This document shows, one piece after another, positions 35,964 through 44,617 of a stretch of DNA of 64,000 nucleotides. The notes under the pieces were generated by a model. That model was not told the DNA's origin. It did not search any database and saw only the letters and a program-made list of their open reading frames with translations. This stretch comes from Campylobacter coli. GTDB lineage: Bacteria; Campylobacterota; Campylobacteria; Campylobacterales; Campylobacteraceae. Each line of letters opens with the position of its first letter. Positions within the stretch are counted from its first letter, which is position 1. The translations under genes were made by a program, and so were the position numbers. Location: NCBI GenBank assembly GCA_039516895.1, contig CP154437.1, positions 1,302,001 to 1,366,000 on the forward strand, written 5' to 3'.

Positions 35964-36096
35964 AAATTAATTTAAAGACGATATTATATCTTAAAAAAAA
36001 TAGTTTGTCAAGATTAAGCACTATAAATTATTTAAAAAACATTCTAATAATTAAAATTTCTCATCAAAAATCCAAAAACTAGGATTTTCATTAAAA

Positions 36097-36834
36097 TTAT
36101 TTATGATAATCAAATAAATTAAGAAATTTCTTAGCTCTTTCACTTTTAGGATTTTTAAAAAAGTCATCGGGAGTATTTTCTTCGATAATTTCTCCATTAT
36201 CCATAAAGATTATTCTATCAGCTACTGCTCTTGCAAATCCCATCTCGTGAGTAACTATAAGCATAGTCATTCCATCTTTTGCTAAATTTAAAATCACTTC
36301 TAAAACCTCACGAACGATTTCAGGATCAAGTGCTGCTGTAACCTCATCAAAAAGCATAAGCTCTGGATTCATACAAAGACTACGCACTATGGCTATTCTT
36401 TGTTTTTGCCCCCCACTTAGCTCTCTTGGATAAGCATCAATTTTATGTGCCAAACCTACTTTTTCAAGCCAAATTTTAGCTTCTTGTAAAACTTCTTCTT
36501 TAGCCCTTTTTTGTACTTTTAAAGGACCTAAAAGTATGTTATCTTTCACGCTTAAATGTTCAAATAATTCATAGGATTGAAATACCATGCCCACTTTTTG
36601 ACGCACCCTTGTCCAATCTTTAAAATTTTTATCGATCTTATCTTGTCCTATTTCTATAATCCCATCTGCAATTTCCTCAAGTCCATTAATACAACGCAAA
36701 AGAGTGGATTTTCCACAACCACTTGGACCTAAAATTACTACCACTTCTTTTTGTTTTACTTCTAAATTAATATTCTTTAAAGCATGATGAGAGCCATAAT
36801 ATTTTTGTAAATTTTTTATCTTTAAAATACTCAT
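36097..36834 (-). CDS. Amino-acid ABC transporter, ATP-binding protein
   Basis: An ATPase of the polar amino-acid ABC importer family. Walker A is GPSGCGKST (about residues 34-42), the Q-loop region VFQSYELF is typical of this family, the signature is LSGGQKQR, and Walker B is [13 protein letters not shown]. The switch His is in IVTHEM. The length of 245 residues is normal. It follows two permease genes, one base after the second. Its likely substrate is an amino acid such as glutamine, glutamate or cystine. No binding-protein gene is in the cluster. Matches Cj0469. Confidence 0.93.
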   Translation of the reverse strand: MSILKIKNLQKYYGSHHALKNINLEVKQKEVVVILGPSGCGKSTLLRCINGLEEIADGIIEIGQDKIDKNFKDWTRVRQKVGMVFQSYELFEHLSVKDNILLGPLKVQKRAKEEVLQEAKIWLEKVGLAHKIDAYPRELSGGQKQRIAIVRSLCMNPELMLFDEVTAALDPEIVREVLEVILNLAKDGMTMLIVTHEMGFARAVADRIIFMDNGEIIEENTPDDFFKNPKSERAKKFLNLFDYHK

Positions 36835-36835
36835 T

Positions 36836-37492
36836 TTAACTCCATTTTTTTTCTAATTTTCTAGAATATAAAGTAACAGGATAGCAAATTATAAAAAAGA
36901 TAAAAAAGATTAAACCATATATAATAAATGGTGCTAAATCATTTTTGTTATTAAATTCTATGATTTGCTGTCCTACTTTTACAAGCTCTACCGCACCGAT
37001 TAAATAAGCAAAAGTTGTGCTTTTAATCATGCGTGTTAACAAATTCATACTCATAGGCGTTAAACGACGCATAGCTTGTGGGATTATGACATAAAAATAA
37101 CTTTGAGTTTTATTTAAACCAAGACTTGCTGCACTTTCGTATTGGTGCTTAGGAATGCTTTTTAAAGAAGTTCTCACCAAATCCATCATTTCAAAACTTC
37201 CCCAAATACTAAAAACGATAATAGCCGAACTTACACTGCTTAAATTTATACCTAACCATCTAGAAAGTCCAAAATATACCATAAAAAGCCATACTAACAA
37301 CGGCATAACACGAACAAATTCCAAAGCAAAACGGCATAGAATATAAACATAACGATTTTTAAGGCTCATCAAAATACCTAAAAAAAGCCCTCCAAAAGAA
37401 GTTATAATAATGCTTACGATAGAAATTTCAAGCGTAATATACAAACCCTTCCAAAGCCGGCTTAGGGTATCTGGATTTAATAAATCAAACAT
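36836..37492 (-). CDS. Amino-acid ABC transporter permease
   Basis: An inner-membrane permease of the HisMQ/GlnP type with about five helices. The N-terminal start [31 protein letters not shown] and the EAA loop ([29 protein letters not shown]) are typical. It has 218 residues and overlaps the upstream permease gene by 8 nt. Matches Cj0468. Confidence 0.92.
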   Translation of the reverse strand: MFDLLNPDTLSRLWKGLYITLEISIVSIIITSFGGLFLGILMSLKNRYVYILCRFALEFVRVMPLLVWLFMVYFGLSRWLGINLSSVSSAIIVFSIWGSFEMMDLVRTSLKSIPKHQYESAASLGLNKTQSYFYVIIPQAMRRLTPMSMNLLTRMIKSTTFAYLIGAVELVKVGQQIIEFNNKNDLAPFIIYGLIFFIFFIICYPVTLYSRKLEKKWS

Positions 37493-38186
37493 TTGAAAAC
37501 CTTTTTTCTAAAAAGAACAAAAACAAAGAAATAGGTAGAATGATACACAAATACCCCAAAAACAAAAGCAATAAAAGCTCATCTGTTTTATAAGTAAGAG
37601 AATTTAAACCCTTCATAACAGTGACTAAATCCGGCAAAGCTATAATACTCACAACAGAGGTTTCTTTAATAAGAAAAACAATATTCGCACTTATTCCTGG
37701 CAAGCAAACTCCTAAAGCTTGAGGTAATATAACATAACGCAAATTATTCAATTTAGTAAAACCTAAAGAAAGCCCTGCTTCAAATTGCTGCTTTTTAATA
37801 GCCTCAAAACCAGCCCTAAAACTCTCTGCCATATAAGAACCACCCAAGAAACTAAGTCCTACAATAGCACATGCAAACGCTGGACGTAAAGCCTCATCTA
37901 CGCTTAAACAGATCAAATTCAAAGGTGGAATTTGTTCTAAATGAATATTAAATTTAGGCAAAGCATAATATAAGAAAAAAAGCTGTATTAACAAAGGAGT
38001 GTTACGAGAAAATTCTATATAAACCTTACAAAAAGCTTCCATAATCGTTATTTTAAAATAACTCATTAAAATACAAAAAAAGCCTATAATTATAGAAAAA
38101 ATAATACCAAAGAAACTAAGTTTTAAAGTAAGCCAAGCAGCTGCAACGAAAGCATTTGAATTGGCCAGTATAAAATCAAAATCCAT
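37485..38186 (-). CDS. Amino-acid ABC transporter permease
   Basis: A second HisMQ-type permease, 233 residues, with the start TLKLSFFGIIFSIIIGFFCILMSYF and the EAA loop (EAGLSLGFTKLNNLRYVILPQALGVCLPG). It is expected to form a heterodimer with its neighbour. It leads the transporter operon and lies 10 bases after nssR on the same strand. Matches Cj0467. Confidence 0.92.
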   Translation of the reverse strand: MDFDFILANSNAFVAAAWLTLKLSFFGIIFSIIIGFFCILMSYFKITIMEAFCKVYIEFSRNTPLLIQLFFLYYALPKFNIHLEQIPPLNLICLSVDEALRPAFACAIVGLSFLGGSYMAESFRAGFEAIKKQQFEAGLSLGFTKLNNLRYVILPQALGVCLPGISANIVFLIKETSVVSIIALPDLVTVMKGLNSLTYKTDELLLLLFLGYLCIILPISLFLFFLEKRFSNV

Positions 38187-38196
38187 TTTATTCCTA

Positions 38197-38793
38197 TTAC
38201 CAAAGTCCTTTTTTTAAACCCTCTTTATCTAGTATTTCAATTTTACCCTTTTTTGTCTCAATTAGCTCTGAATTTTTAAATTCTTTTAAAATTCTTGACA
38301 AAGATTCAGCACGAACGCTTAAGTCCACCGCAATTTGTCTTTGCGAAATTTGAGTCAAATTCTTTTCATTTTCCAAAAGATATCTTGCAAGTTTACTTTT
38401 TAAATCCAAAGAATTTTCTAATAATTTTTTTTCTAAAATTTTGATTTTTTCAAAAAGAGATGAAATAAGCAAAAAATTAAATTCTTTATTTTGACTGCAT
38501 AGGGTTTCAAAGTCCTCAAAATCAATTTCTAAAATTTCACAATATTCTTCACAAATAGCATTTGCTGGATATCTCAAACGCTTAAATGTAGGCATTTCGG
38601 CTATGAAATTGGGTGGTGTAAAATAATGTAAAGTAATCTCCTTTTCACCTGCTGTACTCTTATATACACGCACCCTACCCTTTAAAAGAATAAAAAATTT
38701 TAATGCCTTTTCGCCCTCAAAAAATAAAATATTATTTTTTTCAAATTTTCTTATTTTGCCTATACCTTTTAAAAAATCCAAATACTCTTGCAT
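38197..38793 (-). CDS. nssR: Nitrosative stress regulator NssR (Crp/Fnr family)
   Basis: A Crp/Fnr-type activator, known in C. jejuni to control ctb and the single-domain globin cgb under nitrosative stress. An N-terminal cyclic-nucleotide-binding-like beta-roll (about 12-115) precedes the winged helix-turn-helix ISQRQIAVDLSVRAESLSRILKEF. The N-terminal part lacks Fnr-type iron-sulfur cysteines. It has 198 residues. It is divergent from ctb, and its known binding motif TTAAC-N4-GTTAA is in the intervening region. Confidence 0.93.
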   Translation of the reverse strand: MQEYLDFLKGIGKIRKFEKNNILFFEGEKALKFFILLKGRVRVYKSTAGEKEITLHYFTPPNFIAEMPTFKRLRYPANAICEEYCEILEIDFEDFETLCSQNKEFNFLLISSLFEKIKILEKKLLENSLDLKSKLARYLLENEKNLTQISQRQIAVDLSVRAESLSRILKEFKNSELIETKKGKIEILDKEGLKKGLW

Positions 38794-38801
38794 TGTAATA
38801 T

Positions 38802-38815
38802 TTAACCTATGTTAA
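38802..38815. promoter_or_regulatory. NssR operator (TTAAC-N4-GTTAA)
   Basis: Perfect palindrome TTAACCTATGTTAA. NssR is known to bind TTAAC-N4-GTTAA upstream of ctb and cgb. The centre is at 38808.5, which is 41.5 bases from a start predicted about 7 nt after the TATATT box at 38838-38843, the spacing of a class II Crp/Fnr activator. Confidence 0.85.
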
Positions 38816-38837
38816 TTTTATCTCATTTTGTTTGTGC

Positions 38838-38843
38838 TATATT
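38838..38843 (+). promoter_or_regulatory. ctb -10 box
   Basis: TATATT preceded by GC, matching the Campylobacter extended -10, 32-37 bases before the ctb ATG and about 23 bases after the NssR operator. Confidence 0.6.
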
Positions 38844-38874
38844 AACGATAAATTTTTATCCAAAGGCAAACATA

Positions 38875-39258
38875 ATGAAATATGAAACCATAAACAAAGA
38901 AAGTATAGCTAAACTTATGGAGCTTTTCTATGACAAAATAAGAAAAGATAAAGATTTAGGACCTATTTTCAACAACGCCATAGGAACCAGTGATGAAGCA
39001 TGGAAAGAACATAAGGCAAAAATAGGAAATTTTTGGGCTGGAATGCTACTAGGAGAAGGTGATTATATCGGGCAACCTCTGAAAAAACATCTTGACTTAC
39101 CTCCTTTTCCACAAGAATTTTTTGGAATTTGGCTAGGGCTTTTTGAAGAAAGTTTAGATAAAATTTACAATGAAGAAATGAAAAATGTTATTTTACAGCG
39201 TGCACAAATGATAGCCTCGCATTTTCAAAATATGCTTTATCGTTTTGGCGGACATTAA
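38875..39258 (+). CDS. ctb: Truncated haemoglobin Ctb
   Basis: A group III truncated haemoglobin, cytoplasmic, induced by nitric oxide and nitrosating agents in C. jejuni and thought to handle oxygen or NO. I start at MKYETINKESIAKLM (38875), which has AAAGG upstream, giving 127 residues. A frame opening 66 bases earlier would run through the NssR operator and -10 box and is rejected. Family features are the FYDKIRKDKDLGPIF B-helix region and the proximal haem His in KKHLDL. Confidence 0.95.
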   Translation: MKYETINKESIAKLMELFYDKIRKDKDLGPIFNNAIGTSDEAWKEHKAKIGNFWAGMLLGEGDYIGQPLKKHLDLPPFPQEFFGIWLGLFEESLDKIYNEEMKNVILQRAQMIASHFQNMLYRFGGH

Positions 39259-39260
39259 GA

Positions 39261-41090
39261 TTATATTTTCATCAGATCTTTTTTTGCTTTTTCCAAAATG
39301 TATTCATCTTTGGAAAAATCAAAATATTTAAATTCGTTTCCATGCTGGATAAATCCATCAAGCAAATCTCCACTCAAACGATTTTTAAGATCAAGCTCTG
39401 CGATTTTAAAACCATCTAAAGTACTAGCAAATTCTTTTAATCGATTTGGAATTTCTTTGAGTTTTGTATAAAGATAACAAGTGCTTTTAAGTCCGACACG
39501 ACCTACGCGTCCACGGAGTTGATGCAAGGTAGCAAGACCTAAGCGTTCTGCCCCCACAATAACGATAGTACTAAGCCTTGGCAATGAAATTCCTACTTCT
39601 ACAACCGTAGTGCTTAACAAAATATTTCCCTCATCGCGAAACCGCTCCAAAATTTCATCTTTTTGTTTGTCTTTCCCATGCGTAACAAAAACTTTTTCAT
39701 AATTATCCTCCCAATATTTCCTTGCTTGCTCTAAAGAAAGATAAGGAATTTTATCACTTGGATTGACTAAGGGGTAGATGATGATGATTTGATGATTTTG
39801 CGCAATTTCCTCTTTGATTTTTTCACTAAGTTTTGCAAAACCCTCATTTTGTATACAAAGAGTGGTAATATCCTTTTTAAAAGGCATTTCCTTGATAAAA
39901 CTAAAATTTAAAAGCTCTGATTGTATCATGCTTAAAGTTCTTGGAATGGGCGTTGCGGAAAATTGTATAAAATGTGGGGCTAATTCATCTTCATTTAAAG
40001 AGTAAATTTGCTGACGCTGCGCAGAACCAAAGCGATGTTGCTCATCTATCATTACAAGTACAGCATTATGACTTTGAAGGTGAATGAGCGCATGAGTTCC
40101 TATAATCAAATTGGTTTTTTTGATTTTTTCTTCCAAATCTTTTTCTTTTTTGCCCCCTTTGATAAATAAAATATCCATAAATTCAGGTAAAAGTTTTTTT
40201 GCCTCTTCATAAAGCTGATGGGCAAGTATGCTAGTAGGAGCCATTAAGATAGCTTGTTTTGGATACACCATTAAAGCAGCACCTAGCAAAACCAAAGTCT
40301 TACCACAGCCCACATCTCCCATAATCACTCGTCTTTTAGCCTCTTTAGAGCTTAAATCTTGCTCTATATCCTTTAAAGCATTTAATTGATCGCGAGTGGG
40401 TGAAAAAGGTAAATTTTTTAACCAATTGGCTATATTAAAAATTTCAATTTCATAAGCTTTAAAATGGTTTTTTTTAGCTTTTAAGCGTTTTAAAAAATTA
40501 TAAATTTCAATATATTTTAAATCTTTCTCAAAACGCTCCAAATTCTCAAACATTAAAAAACTTTTTTCATCATAAGCATGCAAATTTAAAAGAAAATGGA
40601 TGTATTTATCTTCAATCCCGCTTTCTTTTAAATTTTCATAATTAAGATATTGGTGTATAAATTCAGAAATTTTGTTATCTTGTAAGCCTTGAATTTGATA
40701 TTTTGGAGCAAAGCCTGCAAAAGAAGCTAAAATTTTAGGATTATTAAACTGCCAAATATGACCAAAACGCGTAAGTTTTGCATGTAAAATAAGCTCTTTG
40801 CCTATTTTGCAAACTCCAAAGTGCCAAGCCCTAGGATGAAAAAACACAAAAGAAATGTCTTGATTCCATTCCTTGCAAAATCCCAAACCAAAAAGCTGGC
40901 CTTTTTTCGAATGAATACTTTTAATGATTATTTTTTGAGTACACAGCTCATTTTCTTTCGGCATTTTACTAGGACTCAAATTTTCGATTTTTTTAGGTAA
41001 GATAAGCGCTAAATCGATCGCGCTTTTAATTTTTAATTTTTTAAAAAAATCAAAATCATTTTCTTTAATTTTCATTTGCAATACTTGCAA
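39261..41090 (-). CDS. recG: ATP-dependent DNA helicase RecG
   Basis: A RecG-type helicase that remodels stalled forks and branched DNA. The wedge/OB region is N-terminal, followed by the helicase domains with Walker A GDVGCGKT, a DEQH box (MIDEQHRFG), SATPIPRTLS and the C-terminal motif region QLRGRVGR. At 609 residues it is shorter than E. coli RecG (693), as in Helicobacter relatives. It overlaps the upstream M16-like gene by 26 nt if the first ATG is used. A later start (MKIKENDFDFFKKL) would cut this to a few bases. Confidence 0.93.
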   Translation of the reverse strand: MQVLQMKIKENDFDFFKKLKIKSAIDLALILPKKIENLSPSKMPKENELCTQKIIIKSIHSKKGQLFGLGFCKEWNQDISFVFFHPRAWHFGVCKIGKELILHAKLTRFGHIWQFNNPKILASFAGFAPKYQIQGLQDNKISEFIHQYLNYENLKESGIEDKYIHFLLNLHAYDEKSFLMFENLERFEKDLKYIEIYNFLKRLKAKKNHFKAYEIEIFNIANWLKNLPFSPTRDQLNALKDIEQDLSSKEAKRRVIMGDVGCGKTLVLLGAALMVYPKQAILMAPTSILAHQLYEEAKKLLPEFMDILFIKGGKKEKDLEEKIKKTNLIIGTHALIHLQSHNAVLVMIDEQHRFGSAQRQQIYSLNEDELAPHFIQFSATPIPRTLSMIQSELLNFSFIKEMPFKKDITTLCIQNEGFAKLSEKIKEEIAQNHQIIIIYPLVNPSDKIPYLSLEQARKYWEDNYEKVFVTHGKDKQKDEILERFRDEGNILLSTTVVEVGISLPRLSTIVIVGAERLGLATLHQLRGRVGRVGLKSTCYLYTKLKEIPNRLKEFASTLDGFKIAELDLKNRLSGDLLDGFIQHGNEFKYFDFSKDEYILEKAKKDLMKI

Positions 41091-42285
41091 AATTTAAATC
41101 TAAAATTTCATTATGCTTTCGTATGTAAGCATTTAACTCTTGAAGTTCTACTTTTTCTATGAGCTTTAATTCTTCTTTATAATATCCTTTTGGCAATCCC
41201 TGATAATACTCGTTAAAGCTTATCGACAAACGCCTACTAAGACTTTCATAACGCAAAGGAGTTGAACCTATGAGAAAATTTTTAGCCTGCACAAGCTCAT
41301 TTTGACTCACCCCTTCTTTTACAAAATCTTTAAATACTTCTTTAACTATCTTTTTAGCTTCTTTAGCGCTTTCATTTTTAGTTTGCAAATAACCAAAAAC
41401 TCTAGTAAAAGATGCATTCATATCAAGCATAGCATAAGCAGAATACGCAAGCCCTCTTTTAACACGAATTTCTTCCATTATCCTTGATCCAAAACCGCCT
41501 TGACCTAAAATAAATAGTGCGATTTTTGCAAGATAAAAATCCTTATCATTAAATTTTGTAAAAAAGGGTGCAGCAAAGTAAATATAGGCTTGTTCGCTTT
41601 CTTTTCTGATTTGGATTATGTCTTTATTTTTTGAGTTAATTTCATAAGTTTTTTGTGAATTTTGACTGCCTTTTTGAAGTTTTGCTAATAATTTATCTAA
41701 TAAGCCTTTAGCCTTTTCTTGGGCTAAATTTCCACCTAAAATCACTACAAGATTGCTTAAATTAATATTTTTCTTATAAAAACTTTCCAAGTCGCTTAAA
41801 GAAATTTGCTTGATAGTTTTTTCATCACCATCATTTGGACTTTGAAATTCTTTACATCCAAAAATTTCGCTATTAAGCAAATTTTTTGCTAAATAATCAA
41901 AATCACTATTTTTACTAGCAAGCTCACCTAGGGCATTAATTTTTAGTTTTTCTAAAATTTTTTCTTCAAATCTAGGATTTAAAAGTAAATTTTCTAAGTG
42001 TTTTAAAGCAAATTCAAAATTTTCTTCTAAGCAAGAAAGATTGATTTCCAAACTTTCAAAACCACTACTTGCTTCCAAATTTACAGCTTTAAATTCCAAT
42101 TCTTTAAAAAAGCTATCGTCTACACCCTCGTTTAAAATTCTTGCAAACATCTTTGCAAGTCCTGCTATCTCATCATAACTTCTTCCACAGTTTCTAAAAA
42201 CAAGCTTTAAAATAACAATAGGAAAATCATTATTTTCCTCAAAAATAAAAGGAATTTTTATCTCATTAACTTCTAAATTCTGCAT
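41065..42285 (-). CDS. M16-family peptidase-like protein lacking the zinc motif
   Basis: A 406-residue protein of the M16 (pitrilysin/MPP) family by overall pattern: the GLAKMFARILNEG segment, KAVNLEASSGFE, and the C-terminal RVKRGLAYSAYAMLD block. The usual HxxEH zinc motif in the first domain is absent (the aligned region reads AKMFARIL), so it is likely the non-catalytic partner of a two-subunit M16 enzyme. It lies between mqnC and recG, overlapping each. Matches Cj0463. Confidence 0.82.
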   Translation of the reverse strand: MQNLEVNEIKIPFIFEENNDFPIVILKLVFRNCGRSYDEIAGLAKMFARILNEGVDDSFFKELEFKAVNLEASSGFESLEINLSCLEENFEFALKHLENLLLNPRFEEKILEKLKINALGELASKNSDFDYLAKNLLNSEIFGCKEFQSPNDGDEKTIKQISLSDLESFYKKNINLSNLVVILGGNLAQEKAKGLLDKLLAKLQKGSQNSQKTYEINSKNKDIIQIRKESEQAYIYFAAPFFTKFNDKDFYLAKIALFILGQGGFGSRIMEEIRVKRGLAYSAYAMLDMNASFTRVFGYLQTKNESAKEAKKIVKEVFKDFVKEGVSQNELVQAKNFLIGSTPLRYESLSRRLSISFNEYYQGLPKGYYKEELKLIEKVELQELNAYIRKHNEILDLNFASIANEN

Positions 42286-43331
42286 TAAAACCTTTCTAAA
42301 ATTTCATAAGCTGTATTGCGCTTAGCGGGATTTTCGCCTAAACTTTTAATCAATCTTATCATCTCATCTTGATTCATTCTATAACTCGCACCCGCAGCGC
42401 TTACAACATTTTCCTCCATCATAGTTGAACCTAAATCATTGGCCCCAAATTTTAAAGCAAGTTGCCCAATCAATGAACCTTGCGTTACCCAAGAACTTTG
42501 CAAATTTTTAAAATTATCCAAATAAAGTCTAGCTAAAGCTAAGAGTCTTAAATATTTGTTTGAACTTTGCTTCATAATTTCAGGATGCTTTTGGATTAAT
42601 GCTGTATTTTCGCTTTGAAAGCTCCATAAGATGAAGGCCCTAAAACCTCCTGTTTCATCTTGTAATTTTCTTAAATGTTCAAAATGATCGATAATCTCCT
42701 CATCACTTTCAACCGTTCCAAACATCATAGTAGCAGTACTTTTCATACCAATTTCATGAGCTCTTCTATGCACTTCTAACCAAGTAGCAGTATCGCATTT
42801 ATTAGGCGCGATAATATCTCGCACTCTATCGCTTAATACCTCAGCACCCGCTCCAGGTATTGAAAACAAACCTTTAGCTTGAAGTCTTTGTAAAACTTCA
42901 GAAATTGAAATTTTAGAAGCCTTAGCAATATAAGCAATCTCAACTGCAGAAAAGCCATGCACGGTAATATTTGGATAATGCTCTTTTATCCATGAAACAA
43001 GCTCTTCATACCATTCTATTTTTAGTTTAGGATGCACCCCACCTTGAAAAAGAATTTGCGTCCCTCCGATAGCTTCGAGCTCTTCAATTTTTTTACCGAT
43101 TTCTTCAAAGCTTAAAATATAAGCATCATCTTCTTTATGATGGCGATAAAAAGCACAAAAAGAACAATCTATACAACAAACATTAGTATAATTTATATTT
43201 CTATCCACAACAAAGGTAGTGATTTTTTCAGGATGAAGTTCTAATTTTCTTTGGTAAGCCATTTCTCCAAGCTCTACTAAATTTGCATTCCTTAACAAAT
43301 AAAGAGCTTCTTCTTTATCTAATCTTTTCAA
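42285..43331 (-). CDS. mqnC: Cyclic dehypoxanthine futalosine synthase
   Basis: Radical-SAM enzyme of the futalosine route to menaquinone, which replaces the MenFD route in Campylobacter and Helicobacter. The cluster-binding motif is in NVCCIDCSFCAFYR (CxxxCxxC). Downstream ILFQGGVHP, HGFSAVEIAYIAK, IPGAGAEVLSDRVR and GGFRAFILWSFQ fit MqnC better than the related MqnE. The length of 348 residues is normal. Its stop shares a base with the next start. Confidence 0.9.
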   Translation of the reverse strand: MKRLDKEEALYLLRNANLVELGEMAYQRKLELHPEKITTFVVDRNINYTNVCCIDCSFCAFYRHHKEDDAYILSFEEIGKKIEELEAIGGTQILFQGGVHPKLKIEWYEELVSWIKEHYPNITVHGFSAVEIAYIAKASKISISEVLQRLQAKGLFSIPGAGAEVLSDRVRDIIAPNKCDTATWLEVHRRAHEIGMKSTATMMFGTVESDEEIIDHFEHLRKLQDETGGFRAFILWSFQSENTALIQKHPEIMKQSSNKYLRLLALARLYLDNFKNLQSSWVTQGSLIGQLALKFGANDLGSTMMEENVVSAAGASYRMNQDEMIRLIKSLGENPAKRNTAYEILERF

Positions 43332-43363
43332 GTTATTTCCTTAAAATCCATTTTTAGCTTTAT

Positions 43364-43394
43364 TATAGCATTTAAAAACATAAATTATGCTATA
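43364..43394. promoter_or_regulatory. Inverted repeat and -10 box ahead of the MFS gene
   Basis: Palindromic arms TATAGCAT (43364-43371) and ATGCTATA (43387-43394) flank a 15-base A/T spacer. The right arm overlaps TATAGT (43391-43396), a plausible -10 box. This may be an operator for the MFS gene that follows. Confidence 0.45.
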
Positions 43395-43403
43395 GTTTCG
43401 CTT

Positions 43404-44591
43404 ATGAATTATATTGACTTATTGAAAAATAATAAAAATATTAGAATACTAACCTTAGTGCAATTTATCGTATATTTTGGTGCGTGGTTTTCCCAAACAG
43501 GTGTTTTTACTCTTTTAGTAAGCCTTAACGCTCCCACTTGGGCAACGGCTACAAGCGCTATGCTTGCTTTTTTACCAGGAGTTTTACTTGCTCCTATTAA
43601 TGGGGTTATAGTAGAAAAAAATAAGCCTAAAAAGCTTTTATTGAGTATGATTAGCATAGAGCTTGTTTCCATTTTCTGTCTTATCTTTGTAACAAGTCTT
43701 AGTATGCTTTGGCTTTTATTTATTTTAATTTTTGTTAGACTTTGCGTGGCTTCGATTTATTTCCAAGCTGAAATGAGTTTGCTAGCTAAAATTTTAAATC
43801 CAGAAGAACTCAAACTTGCCAATGAAATGCATAGTGTAATTTGGGCAGTTTCTTATACAGCAAGTATGGCAAGTGCAGGAATTTTTATCAATTTTTTTGG
43901 TATAAAAGCAGCATTTTTGTTTGATTGTTGCCTTATAATTATTGGAATTTTACTTTTAACCAGACTTCATATTCCTCATTTTAAACAAAAAATTCAAAAT
44001 AAATTTTTCACTTTGATTAAAGAAGGTTTTTTATATGTTTTGCAAAACAAAATCATCCTTCATCTTATCATATTGCATGCTTTTATAGGATTTACTGCTT
44101 ATGAAACACTCGTAACTTTATTAGCTCAACACGAATATAAAGAAGTTTTATCTGCTGCTTTAGTTATAGGATTTTTAAATGCTATAAGAGCTTTAGCTTT
44201 GGCCTTTGGTCCTCTTTTTCTAAGTAGAATTACAAACAATAAAAATATATTTTTTCTATATCTAGGTCAAGGTTTGGGAATTATACTTTGGGCTTTAACT
44301 CAGTTTAATTTTTATATTTCGTTTATAGGTCTTATTGCTGCGGGATTTTGCACCTCATCTCTTTGGGCTTATACTTATACAATGATTCAGAAAAACTGCG
44401 ATAAAGCTTACTATGGAAGAGTTATTGCTTATACGGATATGGTTTATCTTAGCTTTAGTGCTCTTATTTCTCAACTCATGGGTTTATTATTCGAACAAGG
44501 CCTTAAACTCGCTACGATTACAGCTTTGCTTGGAATCATATTTATATTTGCAGCTTTTTATTGGAAATGGTTTGATAAGAAATATTTGTGA
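43404..44591 (+). CDS. MFS family transporter
   Basis: A major facilitator superfamily permease with about 12 membrane helices in 395 residues. The first helices read LTLVQFIVYFGAWFSQTGVFTLLVSL. The pattern resembles the DHA-type exporters of the MefA/enterobactin exporter (EntS-like) group. No ribosome site precedes the ATG, and a -10 box ends only 8 bases upstream, so the transcript may be leaderless. It is divergent from mqnC and convergent with nusA. The substrate is unknown. Matches Cj0461. Confidence 0.88.
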   Translation: MNYIDLLKNNKNIRILTLVQFIVYFGAWFSQTGVFTLLVSLNAPTWATATSAMLAFLPGVLLAPINGVIVEKNKPKKLLLSMISIELVSIFCLIFVTSLSMLWLLFILIFVRLCVASIYFQAEMSLLAKILNPEELKLANEMHSVIWAVSYTASMASAGIFINFFGIKAAFLFDCCLIIIGILLLTRLHIPHFKQKIQNKFFTLIKEGFLYVLQNKIILHLIILHAFIGFTAYETLVTLLAQHEYKEVLSAALVIGFLNAIRALALAFGPLFLSRITNNKNIFFLYLGQGLGIILWALTQFNFYISFIGLIAAGFCTSSLWAYTYTMIQKNCDKAYYGRVIAYTDMVYLSFSALISQLMGLLFEQGLKLATITALLGIIFIFAAFYWKWFDKKYL

Positions 44592-44610
44592 ATTTTATAA
44601 ATTCACAAAT
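44584..44610. terminator. Hairpin between the MFS gene and nusA
   Basis: A 12-bp stem (ATTTGTGAATTT / AAATTCACAAAT) with a 3-base loop overlaps the MFS stop codon and lies just before the convergent nusA stop. Its A/T-richness makes it weak but it is the only terminator candidate. Confidence 0.5.
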
Positions 44611-44617
44611 TAAAAGA

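Noticed and set aside
38809-38874. A 22-codon N-terminal extension of ctb
   Set aside because: It would run through the NssR operator and the -10 box, and the downstream ATG has a good ribosome site and the usual globin length.
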